A DNA stretch of 10,799 nt from Rhodobiaceae bacterium (GTDB lineage: Bacteria; Pseudomonadota; Alphaproteobacteria; RS24): NCBI GenBank assembly GCA_002689195.1, contig NZFC01000018.1, forward strand, positions 10,031 through 20,829, read 5' to 3'. The position numbers and the translations under genes were made by a program. Each line of letters opens with the position of its first letter. The stretch's first letter is position 1. The notes under the pieces were generated by a model. That model was not told where the DNA came from and searched no databases. It worked only from the letters and a program-made list of their open reading frames with translations. This document shows, one piece after another, positions 1 to 6,980 of this stretch.

Positions 1-1730
1 TGGCGCTGGCGCCGTTTATCCTGAAATATCCGGGCATGATTGCCGGTGCGTTTATTGCGCTGGTTGCTGCGACCTTGGCGACACTTACCATGCCGATAGC
101 CGTGCGCTTCATGATTGATAACGGGTTTTCGCGCGATGATGCGGGCTCAATAGACAGCTATTTTCTGGCCTTACTGGTTGTCGCCATTGTTTTGGGCGCG
201 GCCAGCGCGACCCGCTTCTTTTTCGTATCTTGGATCGGCGAGCGTGTAACGGCTGATTTGCGGAGCGCTGTTTATGACCATATCACGCGGCTCAGTCCGG
301 TTTTTTTCGAGGTCACGCGCACGGGCGAGGTGCTGTCGCGCCTCACTGCCGACACCACATTGATAAAATCCGTGGTTGGGTCTTCGGCTTCGATTGCTTT
401 GCGTAATCTTTTCATGTTTTTCGGTTCCGCCATCATGCTGGTTTATACAAGCCCAGCGTTGAGTGGGCTTGCCGCGCTCACACTGCCGGCGGTCATTGTG
501 CCGATGATTGTTTTTGGCCGCATGGTGCGGCGTCTGGCGCGCGCCAGCCAAGACAGAATTGCTGACACCAGCGCGCATGCTGCCGAAACCATTTCCGCCA
601 TGCAAACTGTCCAGTCGTTCACGCATGAGGTCGAAGACCGGCGCGTTTACGCGCGTGCCGTGGAAAGCTCGTTCGATACGGCGAAACTGCGTATTCTCGC
701 GCGCTCCGGCATGACAGCCATTGCCATTGTTCTGGTTTTCGCTGGCGTGGTCGGCATTTTATGGGTCGGGGCGCAAAACGTCGTGCAGGGCTCCATGACC
801 GCCGGTACGCTGGGCCAGTTCATCATTTACGCGGTTTTATGCGCCACCTCGATCGGCGCGCTGTCGGAGGTTTGGGGCGAGGTGCAACTGGCAGCCGGGG
901 CGACCGAAAGGCTGGTCGAGATTTTGCAAGTCACGCCACAAATCACCCCACCGCCTAACCCTGTCGCCATCGCCCAGCCGGTGCGCGGGCTTATCGGTTT
1001 TGACAATGTGAGTTTCAGCTATCCGACGCGGCCTGAAATATCGGCGTTGAACGGGTTTTCGCTGAGCGTATCGCCGGGTGAAACCGTGGCGCTGGTGGGC
1101 GCATCGGGCGCTGGCAAAAGCACGGTGTTTCAGCTTTTGTCGCGGTTTTACGACCCGCAGCACGGAGAAATCACGCTGGACGGGGTCGCCTTGCCATCGG
1201 CAGACCCGACGGATGTGCGCGCAGCGCTCGCCGTGGTGCCACAGGAAACAGTGGTGTTTGCCAAATCAGCTTTTGAAAATATCCGCTTTGGCCGTCCCGA
1301 AGCGTCGCGGGAAGATGTGATTGCCGCCGCCCATGCCGCCCAAGCGCACGAGTTTCTGGAACGCCTGCCAGAAGGTTATGACACCGAACTGGGCGAGCGC
1401 GGGGTGACATTGTCGGGCGGGCAGCGCCAGCGCATTGCCATTGCGCGCGCGATTTTGCGCGCCGCGCCTGTTCTGCTGCTTGATGAGGCGACCAGCGCGC
1501 TGGATGCAGAAAGCGAAGTTCTGGTGCAAAAGGCGCTTGCCAATCTGATGGTCGACAAAACCACGCTGGTCATCGCGCACCGTCTCGCCACGGTTTTAAA
1601 AGCCGACCGCATTGTCGTGATGGCCGACGGGCAAATCATTGCCAGCGGGCGTCACGAGGCTTTGTTGGCAGCGGGTGGGCTTTATGCCCGTCTGGTCGAA
1701 TTGCAGTTCGGGCGTCACGCGGCCGAATAG
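1..1730 (+). CDS. ABC exporter half-transporter, MsbA-related (5' end cut by window)
   Basis: Fused membrane and ATPase half-transporter, expected to act as an inner-membrane homodimer exporting a lipid or other hydrophobic substrate. The reading frame is open to the window edge: codons from base 3 read [11 protein letters not shown] before the first visible Met at 36, which falls inside the first membrane helix, so the real start lies upstream. Counting from that Met, membrane helices lie near 1-25, 42-64, 125-165 and 227-275. The nucleotide-binding domain shows Walker [10 protein letters not shown] (355-363), Q-loop Gln403, signature LSGGQ (459-463), Walker B VLLLDE with Asp483/Glu484 and switch His515, so the ATPase should be active. 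The wording of the membrane domain ([17 protein letters not shown]) fits the MsbA-related group common in alphaproteobacteria. The substrate cannot be read from the sequence; lipid A transport is not established for this group. Its end faces suhB across 16 bases. Confidence 0.93.
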   Translation, partial: ALAPFILKYPGMIAGAFIALVAATLATLTMPIAVRFMIDNGFSRDDAGSIDSYFLALLVVAIVLGAASATRFFFVSWIGERVTADLRSAVYDHITRLSPVFFEVTRTGEVLSRLTADTTLIKSVVGSSASIALRNLFMFFGSAIMLVYTSPALSGLAALTLPAVIVPMIVFGRMVRRLARASQDRIADTSAHAAETISAMQTVQSFTHEVEDRRVYARAVESSFDTAKLRILARSGMTAIAIVLVFAGVVGILWVGAQNVVQGSMTAGTLGQFIIYAVLCATSIGALSEVWGEVQLAAGATERLVEILQVTPQITPPPNPVAIAQPVRGLIGFDNVSFSYPTRPEISALNGFSLSVSPGETVALVGASGAGKSTVFQLLSRFYDPQHGEITLDGVALPSADPTDVRAALAVVPQETVVFAKSAFENIRFGRPEASREDVIAAAHAAQAHEFLERLPEGYDTELGERGVTLSGGQRQRIAIARAILRAAPVLLLDEATSALDAESEVLVQKALANLMVDKTTLVIAHRLATVLKADRIVVMADGQIIASGRHEALLAAGGLYARLVELQFGRHAAE

Positions 1731-1746
1731 GGCGCGCGCTAAAAAC

Positions 1747-2532
1747 TTAAGCTAGATTTTTCAGCAAATCGCCGTGCAGGGCTTCATTGGCGGCGACAAC
1801 TTCGCCGGTCTCGAAAAATTTGGAACCGTTTTTCGTGTCCGATACCAGCCCGCCCGCTTCGCGGCAGATAACGATGCCAGCAGCCATATCCCATGGCGCA
1901 AGCCCGCGTTCCCAAAACCCGTCAACCCGACCGGCGGCCACATAAGCCAGATCGAGAGCGGCTGCACCAAAGCGGCGAATGCCGGCGACTTTTGGCAAAA
2001 GCGTTTCCATTTCGGTGATAAACTCATTGCGTCCCGCGCGCTCGCCATGCGGGGCACCGCAGGCAAAAACCGCATCTGACATTCGGCTGCGCCCGCCAAC
2101 CCGCAGGCGCGTATTGTGCGAAAAAGCACCCTGTCCGCGTTCGGCCAAAAACAATTCATCCGTCACCGGATTGTAAATCAGCCCAGAAACCAAGCGACCT
2201 TCGCGCTCAAGCGCGATGGAAATAGCGAAATGGGGAATGCCGTGCATGAAATTGGTGGTGCCGTCCAGCGGGTCAACAATCCAGCGATGGGTTTTGTCCG
2301 AGCCTTCGATCTCGCCACTTTCTTCCATCAACAGGCCGTATCCGGGCCGCGCGGTTTGCAGCTCTTCGCGGATGATGCTTTCGGCTTTCAAATCTGCGTT
2401 TGTCACGAAATCGCCGGGGCCTTTTTGCGACACTTGCAATTTTTCAATTTCGCCAAAATCGCGGCGCAAGGCACGGCCCGCTTTTTCGGCCGCCGCGCGC
2501 ATAACGTTCAAACTTGCTGATTGTATGCCCAT
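1747..2532 (-). CDS. suhB: Inositol monophosphatase family protein (SuhB-like)
   Basis: Cytoplasmic Mg2+-dependent phosphatase of the inositol monophosphatase family, 261 residues, normal family length. Metal-site motifs are all present: DFVTNAD (41-47, Asp47), MEES with Glu70/Glu71, the signature WIVDPLDGTTNF (84-95, Asp87 and Asp90), and WDMAAG (214-219, Asp215). It should dephosphorylate inositol-1-phosphate or a related sugar phosphate. In E. coli SuhB also acts in rRNA antitermination; whether this applies here is not visible. The ATG starts 2 bases after the efp stop and has no recognisable Shine-Dalgarno sequence (the preceding bases read GATTAACC), so translation is probably coupled to efp. 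Last gene of the leftward cluster, convergent with the ABC transporter. The family is certain; the choice between suhB and another inositol-phosphatase paralogue is less so. Confidence 0.9.
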   Translation of the reverse strand: MGIQSASLNVMRAAAEKAGRALRRDFGEIEKLQVSQKGPGDFVTNADLKAESIIREELQTARPGYGLLMEESGEIEGSDKTHRWIVDPLDGTTNFMHGIPHFAISIALEREGRLVSGLIYNPVTDELFLAERGQGAFSHNTRLRVGGRSRMSDAVFACGAPHGERAGRNEFITEMETLLPKVAGIRRFGAAALDLAYVAAGRVDGFWERGLAPWDMAAGIVICREAGGLVSDTKNGSKFFETGEVVAANEALHGDLLKNLA

Positions 2533-2534
2533 GG

Positions 2535-3098
2535 TTAATCGGCGCGCTTGATGTAGGTGACTTCATTGGTGTCGACCACAATTTTGTCACCGGCCTCGAC
2601 AAAGGGTGGCACCATAGTCCGCACACCGTTTTCCAGCACTGCCGGTTTGTTCGACGAAGCCGCGGTCTGGCCTTTAACGACCGGTTCGGTTTCGCTGACC
2701 TCCAGCGTCACCTGATCGGGCAGGCGCACGCCAATCGGACGACCTTCATGGCTTTCGACCACCACCATCATGCCGTCTTGCAAAAAGGCGGCGCGCTCGC
2801 CGACAAAATCGCTTTGAATTTCAATCTGCTCGTAATTATCGGTGTTCATAAACACCAGCATGGCGTCGGCTTCATAGAGAAACTGATAGTCGTTTTGCTC
2901 CAGCCGCACCCGCTCAACCGTCTCGGACGAACGGAAACGCTCGTTCAGTTTCGACCCGTTTAAGAGGTTTTTTAATTCGACCTGGGCGAAGGCACCGCCC
3001 TTGCCCGGTTTTACATGCTGAAGCTTGGCGACCGCCCACAAGCTGCCATTGTGCTGGATAACATTTCCGGGACGGATTTCATTGCCGTTGATTTTCAT
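2535..3098 (-). CDS. efp: Translation elongation factor P
   Basis: EF-P, 187 residues, full length. It binds the ribosome between the P and E sites and relieves stalling at consecutive prolines. Three beta-barrel domains fit: an N-terminal KOW-like domain (about 1-62) and two OB folds (about 65-128 and 129-187), ending in the family's [17 protein letters not shown] tail. The tip loop KPGKGGAF places Lys33 at the position that is post-translationally modified in E. coli (beta-lysine on Lys34), so a lysine-type rather than an arginine-type EF-P. No modification enzyme is in the window. The start is set by a GAGG Shine-Dalgarno sequence (complement of 3107-3110) 8 bases before ATG. The 85-base gap to thiE suggests a separate promoter. 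suhB follows after 2 bases. Confidence 0.97.
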   Translation of the reverse strand: MKINGNEIRPGNVIQHNGSLWAVAKLQHVKPGKGGAFAQVELKNLLNGSKLNERFRSSETVERVRLEQNDYQFLYEADAMLVFMNTDNYEQIEIQSDFVGERAAFLQDGMMVVVESHEGRPIGVRLPDQVTLEVSETEPVVKGQTAASSNKPAVLENGVRTMVPPFVEAGDKIVVDTNEVTYIKRAD

Positions 3099-3106
3099 TG
3101 CTCAAA

Positions 3107-3153
3107 CCTCAAAGCCGTTTGCGCTCTGATAGCATGCGGACGCGGTTTGAAAA
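3107..3153 (-). promoter_or_regulatory. Candidate efp promoter and RBS
   Basis: Read on the minus strand, TTTTCA (3148-3153) is followed after 16 bases by TATCAG (3126-3131), which is preceded by TG one base away, giving an extended -10 element TGCTATCAG. Each hexamer matches 4 of 6 consensus bases. Transcription would begin near 3119, leaving a leader of about 20 bases that just contains the GAGG ribosome-binding site at 3107-3110. The position is sensible, since this is the only sizeable gap inside the thiE-efp-suhB part of the cluster. Prediction by eye only. Confidence 0.38.
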
Positions 3154-3183
3154 AGCTAATTTGCCATTTACGCGCAGATGCGC

Positions 3184-3846
3184 TCAGCGATAGGCGGCAA
3201 AAATTTTATCGAAGGCACGCACGGCGGCGACCGGCCCTTCACGGTGTTGCCACACGCCGCTGGAGACGGCGAGAAAATCGGCGCCAGCTGCGGCCAATAT
3301 GTCGCCGTTTTCAGGCGTGACGCCGCCAATCGCCACGCAAGGCGGCTCCATGACTTCCTGCCACCAGGTCAAAATATCGGGTGTAGGCCGCGCCGTGGTG
3401 TCTTTGGTTACGTCTTTGGTTGTGGTGTCGAAAAACGCACCAAACGCCACATAGTCAGCACCGGCATCACCGGCGAGCATGGCGAGATGGCGCGAGGCGT
3501 GGCAGGTCACACCGACAATCGCCCTATCGCCCAGCAATGCGCGGGCTTGCGCGTAGCCCACGTCATTTTGCCCGATATGCACACCATCGCAGCCCAGATC
3601 GCGGGCCAGATCAGGCCGGTCATTGAGCAAGACGGCAACATTGTGCTGCTGGGCAAGCGGGCATAAAACCTCAACCGCGCGGCGAATGGTGTCATCGTCG
3701 ACCGGCGTGCCATCAGGTTGCTTCAGCCGGATTTGCAGGCAGGCAATATCGCCAGCTTGCAGGGTTTCTTCCAGCGTCGGGGCAAAAGCCTCAAGCTCGA
3801 CTTGCGGCGGTGTAATCAGGTAAAGGCGGGGGGCGGGTCGGCTCAT
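3184..3846 (-). CDS. thiE: Thiamine-phosphate synthase
   Basis: ThiE joins hydroxymethylpyrimidine diphosphate to thiazole phosphate, giving thiamine phosphate. A 220-residue TIM barrel. Residues known from the B. subtilis enzyme can be matched: Gln38/Arg40/Lys42 in LQIRLK, Asn75-Asp76 in LLNDRPD, HIGQND with Asp95, GVT with Thr114 in place of the usual Ser, the pyrophosphate loop DTTTK (140-144), and AIGGV (172-176). These favour a working ThiE over the related TenI aminase. Immediately after DTTTK is a short in-frame duplication (KDVTKDTT), a 12-base repeat in the DNA at about 3400-3421 that lengthens an active-site loop. The ATG overlaps the aroC stop by one base (TGATG) and has no Shine-Dalgarno sequence of its own, so translation is probably coupled to aroC. 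No thiC, thiG or other thiamine gene, and no TPP riboswitch, is visible here. Confidence 0.9.
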   Translation of the reverse strand: MSRPAPRLYLITPPQVELEAFAPTLEETLQAGDIACLQIRLKQPDGTPVDDDTIRRAVEVLCPLAQQHNVAVLLNDRPDLARDLGCDGVHIGQNDVGYAQARALLGDRAIVGVTCHASRHLAMLAGDAGADYVAFGAFFDTTTKDVTKDTTARPTPDILTWWQEVMEPPCVAIGGVTPENGDILAAAGADFLAVSSGVWQHREGPVAAVRAFDKIFAAYR

Positions 3847-4943
3847 CAGGCTGGTGCGGCACCGGTTTGCCCGATATGGCGCAGCTTATGGTCGGCCAGC
3901 ACGCAGGCCATCATCGCCTCGCCAACCGGCACGGCACGAATGCCGACGCATGGGTCGTGGCGGCCCTTGGTCACAACCTCGGTTTCTGCTCCGGCACGGT
4001 CAACCGTGCGGCGCGGCGTCAAAATTGACGAGGTAGGCTTCACGGCAAAGCGCACGACAATATCCTGCCCGGTCGAAATGCCGCCCAGCACGCCACCAGC
4101 ATGATTGCTGGTGAAGGCTATAGTGTCGCCATCGCGCACCATTTCATCGGCATTTTCCTCGCCACTCAGCGCGGCGGCGGCAAAGCCGTTTCCAATCTCG
4201 ACGCCTTTCACGGCGTTAATGCTCATCATGGCGGCGGCCAGTTCGGTATCTAGCTTGCCATAGACCGGTGCCCCCCAGCCGACCGGGACGCCGCTGGCGA
4301 CAATCTCGATAATCGCGCCGCAGGACGAGCCAGCTTTGCGTACCCCGTCAAGATAGCCTTCCCATTCGGCGGCGGCCTGCTTGTCGGGGCACCAGAACGG
4401 ATTGTCTTCAACCGTGTCCCAGTCCCAATTTTCACGATTAATGGCATGCGGGCCCATTTGCACCAGTGCGCCGCGAATGCTCACTTCGGGCAATATCGCG
4501 CGTGCAATGGCACCAGCAGCGACACGCGCGGCTGTTTCGCGCGCCGACTGGCGCCCGCCGCCGCGATAGTCGCGCAGCCCGTATTTTTCCATATAGGTGT
4601 AATCGGCGTGACCGGGCCGGTACTTGTCTTTGATGTCGCCATAGTCTTTTGACCGCTGGTCGGTATTTTCGATCATTAACTGGATCGGCGTGCCGGTGGT
4701 GACAAGCGCGCCGGTTTCAGGGTGTTCAAAAACGCCCGACAGAATTTTCACCGCATCGGCTTCGCGCCGCTGTGTGGTGAAGCGGTTCTGGCCGGGCTTG
4801 CGGCGGTCGAGCCAGTGCTGAATGTCGTCTTGCGTAATCGGCACGCGCGGCGGCGCGCCATCCACCGTGCACCCCAGCGCGGGGCCGTGGCTTTCGCCCC
4901 AAGTGGTGACGCGAAACAGATGACCGAAGCTGTTATGCGACAT
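3846..4943 (-). CDS. aroC: Chorismate synthase
   Basis: Last step of the shikimate pathway: EPSP to chorismate, using reduced FMN; cytoplasmic homotetramer. With the start at 4943 it has 365 residues, normal for the family. Three family signatures are seen: GESHGPALG (16-24, His19), the [18 protein letters not shown] region (128-145), and [17 protein letters not shown] (328-344). His112 in [10 protein letters not shown] is the second conserved histidine. The open frame extends 21 codons further to an ATG at 5006, but that lies inside fabI, while the start at 4943 gives the family's normal N-terminus ([20 protein letters not shown]) and has an AGGGGA Shine-Dalgarno sequence about 8 bases upstream, overlapping the fabI TAG. 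The gap to fabI is 10 bases; the stop shares one base with the thiE start. Confidence 0.97.
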   Translation of the reverse strand: MSHNSFGHLFRVTTWGESHGPALGCTVDGAPPRVPITQDDIQHWLDRRKPGQNRFTTQRREADAVKILSGVFEHPETGALVTTGTPIQLMIENTDQRSKDYGDIKDKYRPGHADYTYMEKYGLRDYRGGGRQSARETAARVAAGAIARAILPEVSIRGALVQMGPHAINRENWDWDTVEDNPFWCPDKQAAAEWEGYLDGVRKAGSSCGAIIEIVASGVPVGWGAPVYGKLDTELAAAMMSINAVKGVEIGNGFAAAALSGEENADEMVRDGDTIAFTSNHAGGVLGGISTGQDIVVRFAVKPTSSILTPRRTVDRAGAETEVVTKGRHDPCVGIRAVPVGEAMMACVLADHKLRHIGQTGAAPA

Positions 4944-4953
4944 GGCCGTTCCC

Positions 4954-5739
4954 CTAATCTGCGTCCACGACGCCCATGCCGACCGTGTTGTAACCGGCAT
5001 CGACATGATGGTTTTCGCCCGTCACGCCGCTGCCCATATCCGACAGCAGATAGAGCGCGGCATTGCCAACCTCTTCGATCGAGACGTTTTTACGCAAGGG
5101 CGCATTTTCCTCATTCCATTTCAGCATCATTCGCATACCGGAAATGCCAGCGGCGGCCAGTGTTTTAATCGGCCCAGCCGATATTGAATTGACACGAATG
5201 TTTTTCGGCCCCAGATCGGCGGCAAGGTAGCGCACGCTGGCTTCCAGCGCTGCCTTTGCGACACCCATGACATTGTAATGCGGAATGACTTTTTCGGCTC
5301 CGAAATAAGAAAGCGTGATCAGCGACCCGCCGTCATGCATCAGCTTTTCGGCGCGTTGTGCAATGGCAGTGAAGCTGTAACATGAAATATTGAGGCTCAT
5401 CTGGAAGTTTTGCGGCGAGGTGTCGACATAGCGGCCTATCAGCTCGTCCTTATCGGCAAAGGCGATGGCATGCACCACAAAATCAAGCTTGCCCCAGTCG
5501 CTTTCCAGCTTTTCGAAAACGGCATCCATGCTGGCGGCGTCGGTGACATCGCACGGCATAATTTCCGCATTGACGCTTTCCGCTAGCGGGCGCACGCGGC
5601 GTTCAAGGGCTTCGCCCTGATAGGTGAAGGCTAATTCAGCGCCAGCATCGGCGCATGCCTTGGCAATGCCCCAGGCTATCGATCGCTGGTTGGCGACGCC
5701 CATAATCAGTCCCCGTTTTCCGGCCATTAAACCTTGCAT
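4954..5739 (-). CDS. fabI: Enoyl-[acyl-carrier-protein] reductase (NADH)
   Basis: FabI performs the last reduction of each fatty-acid elongation cycle, trans-2-enoyl-ACP to acyl-ACP. 261 residues, short-chain dehydrogenase fold. The nucleotide-binding start [17 protein letters not shown] (10-26) has the FabI-type spaced glycines; the active site is Tyr145 and Tyr155 with Lys162 (Y-x6-K in YNVMGVAK), as in E. coli FabI (Tyr146/Tyr156/Lys163). [10 protein letters not shown] (187-196) is the substrate-loop region. The residue aligned with E. coli Gly93 is Ala93 (HAIAF), a position linked to diazaborine and triclosan sensitivity. The ATG at 5739 has GAGGTG about 6 bases upstream; a second Met at residue 5 is possible, but the longer form matches the usual alphaproteobacterial N-terminus. 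The 107-base gap from the Sel1 gene contains the 17-bp repeats. aroC follows after 10 bases. Confidence 0.96.
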   Translation of the reverse strand: MQGLMAGKRGLIMGVANQRSIAWGIAKACADAGAELAFTYQGEALERRVRPLAESVNAEIMPCDVTDAASMDAVFEKLESDWGKLDFVVHAIAFADKDELIGRYVDTSPQNFQMSLNISCYSFTAIAQRAEKLMHDGGSLITLSYFGAEKVIPHYNVMGVAKAALEASVRYLAADLGPKNIRVNSISAGPIKTLAAAGISGMRMMLKWNEENAPLRKNVSIEEVGNAALYLLSDMGSGVTGENHHVDAGYNTVGMGVVDAD

Positions 5740-5755
5740 GTTGCACCTCGTCGAA

Positions 5756-5761
5756 ATTATC
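5756..5761 (-). promoter_or_regulatory. Possible -10 element for fabI (weak)
   Basis: On the minus strand GATAAT matches 5 of 6 bases of the -10 consensus and lies 16 bases before the fabI ATG. No acceptable -35 hexamer sits 15-19 bases further up, where the sequence is GGAGCA or similar. fabI may therefore be transcribed from further upstream, through the Sel1 gene, or need an activator. Confidence 0.18.
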
Positions 5762-5786
5762 TATGCCTCTGTATAAACTGCTCCGC

Positions 5787-5853
5787 CTGCAAAACCTAGT
5801 GCCCTGCAAAACCTAGTGCCCTGCAAAACCTAGTGCCCTGCAAATTCTAGTCC
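5787..5853. repeat. 17-bp tandem repeat, three exact copies plus one degenerate
   Basis: On the plus strand the unit CTGCAAAACCTAGTGCC occurs three times head to tail without any change (5787-5803, 5804-5820, 5821-5837). It is followed by a fourth, altered copy CTGCAAATTCTAGTCC (5838-5853), one base shorter. The degenerate copy covers the stop codon of the Sel1-repeat gene (TAG, complement of 5847-5849), and the array fills most of the 107-base gap before fabI. Every copy holds a CTAG tetramer. There are no spacers, so this is not a CRISPR array, and the unit has no inverted symmetry that would form a strong hairpin. Confidence 0.95.
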
Positions 5854-6293
5854 GATACCGCAAGCCATTTTATAGCCGGGGCATATCCGGCATCGGCCGC
5901 GCGTTGGGCCCAATGCCGCGCGGCGCGTTTGTCGGCTTGAATGCCATCGCCGTCATGCAGCATCACGGCCAGATTAAACTGCGCTGGTGCAAATCCCAGT
6001 TCGGCGGCGCGGGTGTAATATCGGACGGCTTTTGCCCCATCGCGCGCCACGCCCTGTCCCAGCCGGTAGAGATGGCCGATATTACGCAAAGCGGCGAGGT
6101 CGTAATTATCCGCCAATGGCTGCCAGAAGGCGCGCGCGGCGGTGTAGTCGCCACGATCATAAGCCGCCAGCCCACGCTGGAAATCATCGACAAATGTTTG
6201 GGCCTGCGGTGTCGGCGCGCACCCGACCAGAAACCCGCAAATAATAGCGGCGGCCAGAGCGCCAACAGATTTATTTTGGAACCTGCGCGGCAT
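5847..6293 (-). CDS. Sel1-repeat (TPR-like) lipoprotein
   Basis: Small exported protein of 148 residues. The N-terminus is a lipoprotein signal: MPRRFQNK, a hydrophobic run (about 9-23) and the lipobox LVGC with Cys25 as the lipidated residue. The rest is helical Sel1/TPR repeats: a first TPR-like unit at about 38-65 (FQRGLAAYDRGDYTAARAFWQPLA), then two Sel1 repeats at about 66-101 (ALRNIGHLYRLGQGV...KAVRYYTRAAELG) and 102-137 (PAQFNLAVMLHDGDGI...HWAQRAADAG). Such proteins usually hold other proteins in the periplasm or at the outer membrane; no specific partner can be named. No strong ribosome-binding site: AAGG lies only about 2 bases before ATG. The stop codon is embedded in the last unit of the tandem repeat. 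Co-directional with fabI and divergent from pdxH. The function is unknown beyond the fold. Confidence 0.8.
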   Translation of the reverse strand: MPRRFQNKSVGALAAAIICGFLVGCAPTPQAQTFVDDFQRGLAAYDRGDYTAARAFWQPLADNYDLAALRNIGHLYRLGQGVARDGAKAVRYYTRAAELGFAPAQFNLAVMLHDGDGIQADKRAARHWAQRAADAGYAPAIKWLAVSD

Positions 6294-6304
6294 AGCCTTA
6301 TATA
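6276..6304 (+). promoter_or_regulatory. Candidate pdxH promoter
   Basis: TTGGAA (6276-6281), exactly 17 bases, then TATATA (6299-6304). Each hexamer matches 4 of 6 consensus bases, and the spacing is ideal for the housekeeping sigma factor. Transcription would start near 6311, giving a leader of about 44 bases to the pdxH ATG. The -35 lies within the first codons of the divergent Sel1 gene, so both genes would share control DNA. A weaker opposite pair on the minus strand, TTTACG (6337-6342) and TTTAAC (6314-6319), also 17 bases apart, could serve the Sel1 gene. Confidence 0.4.
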
Positions 6305-6354
6305 ACGTCCGTGGTTAAAGGAAAAAACCGAAAAAACGTAAAAGCGATAGGCAG

Positions 6355-6960
6355 ATGACATTATTCGATAGCCCGGCCGACGACCCGTTTGGATTGTTTG
6401 ATAGCTGGATGGCCGATGCCGTCCAGAGCGAAGTGAACGATCCCAATGCCATGGCGCTTGCCACGGCGGATGAAGATGCGCTGCCCAATGTACGCATGGT
6501 GCTGTTGAAGGGGGTCGATGCGCGTGGTTTCGTGTTTTACACCAATCTTGAAAGCCACAAAGGGGGTGAGCTTCAAGGCCATCCTCAGGCGGCTTTGTGT
6601 TTTCACTGGAAGAGCTTGCAACGGCAGGTGCGCGTGCGCGGGCCGGTTAGCGCCGTGGCCGATGATGAGGCCGATGCCTATTACGCCTCACGCAGCCGCG
6701 AAAGCCGGTTGGGGGCTTGGGCGTCGCAGCAATCGCGCCCGCTGGCAGACCGCGCCGAACTGGATGCGGCCTATGCCGATATGCAAGCGCGTTTTGCCGA
6801 TCAAGATGACATTCCCCGCCCACCGCACTGGTCGGGGCGGCGCGTCACGCCGCTCAGCATTGAGTTTTGGCAGGATGGCAATCACCGTCTGCACGACCGG
6901 CTGGTCTATGCGCGCTCTGCGCCCGATGCGGCTTGGCAGACGCAACGCCTCTATCCTTGA
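6355..6960 (+). CDS. pdxH: Pyridoxamine/pyridoxine 5'-phosphate oxidase
   Basis: FMN-dependent oxidase that makes pyridoxal 5'-phosphate from PNP or PMP; cytoplasmic homodimer. 201 residues, typical of the family. Motifs in order: [23 protein letters not shown] (31-53, with Arg47 and Lys52 in the FMN/substrate region), [13 protein letters not shown] (61-73, FMN phosphate binding), [14 protein letters not shown] (114-127), [18 protein letters not shown] (156-173) and RLHDR (178-182), where Arg178 and His180 correspond to the PLP-contacting Arg197/His199 of E. coli. The tail QRLYP is the usual end. The often-seen W-G-G-Y/F is W-S-G-R here, a minor variation. The ribosome-binding site is weak (AGG 3 bases before ATG). 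The leader carries three short A-runs at 9-base steps. Convergent with the amidase; 20 bases separate the two stops. Confidence 0.96.
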   Translation: MTLFDSPADDPFGLFDSWMADAVQSEVNDPNAMALATADEDALPNVRMVLLKGVDARGFVFYTNLESHKGGELQGHPQAALCFHWKSLQRQVRVRGPVSAVADDEADAYYASRSRESRLGAWASQQSRPLADRAELDAAYADMQARFADQDDIPRPPHWSGRRVTPLSIEFWQDGNHRLHDRLVYARSAPDAAWQTQRLYP

Positions 6961-6980
6961 ACCTGGGTTCTTAATTCCGC

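Noticed and set aside
1731-1746. Bidirectional terminator between the ABC transporter and suhB
   Set aside because: Only 16 bases, with no GC-rich stem and T-run pairing in either direction.
2514-2963. 149-codon plus-strand frame across suhB start and efp
   Set aside because: It overlaps two certain genes on the other strand and shows no family pattern.
4944-5006. 21-codon N-terminal extension of aroC to an upstream ATG
   Set aside because: It lies within fabI coding sequence and departs from the normal AroC N-terminus; the ATG at 4943 has a good Shine-Dalgarno sequence and gives the usual length.
5787-5853. CRISPR array
   Set aside because: The 17-bp units directly abut one another with no spacers and are too short; this is a plain tandem repeat.
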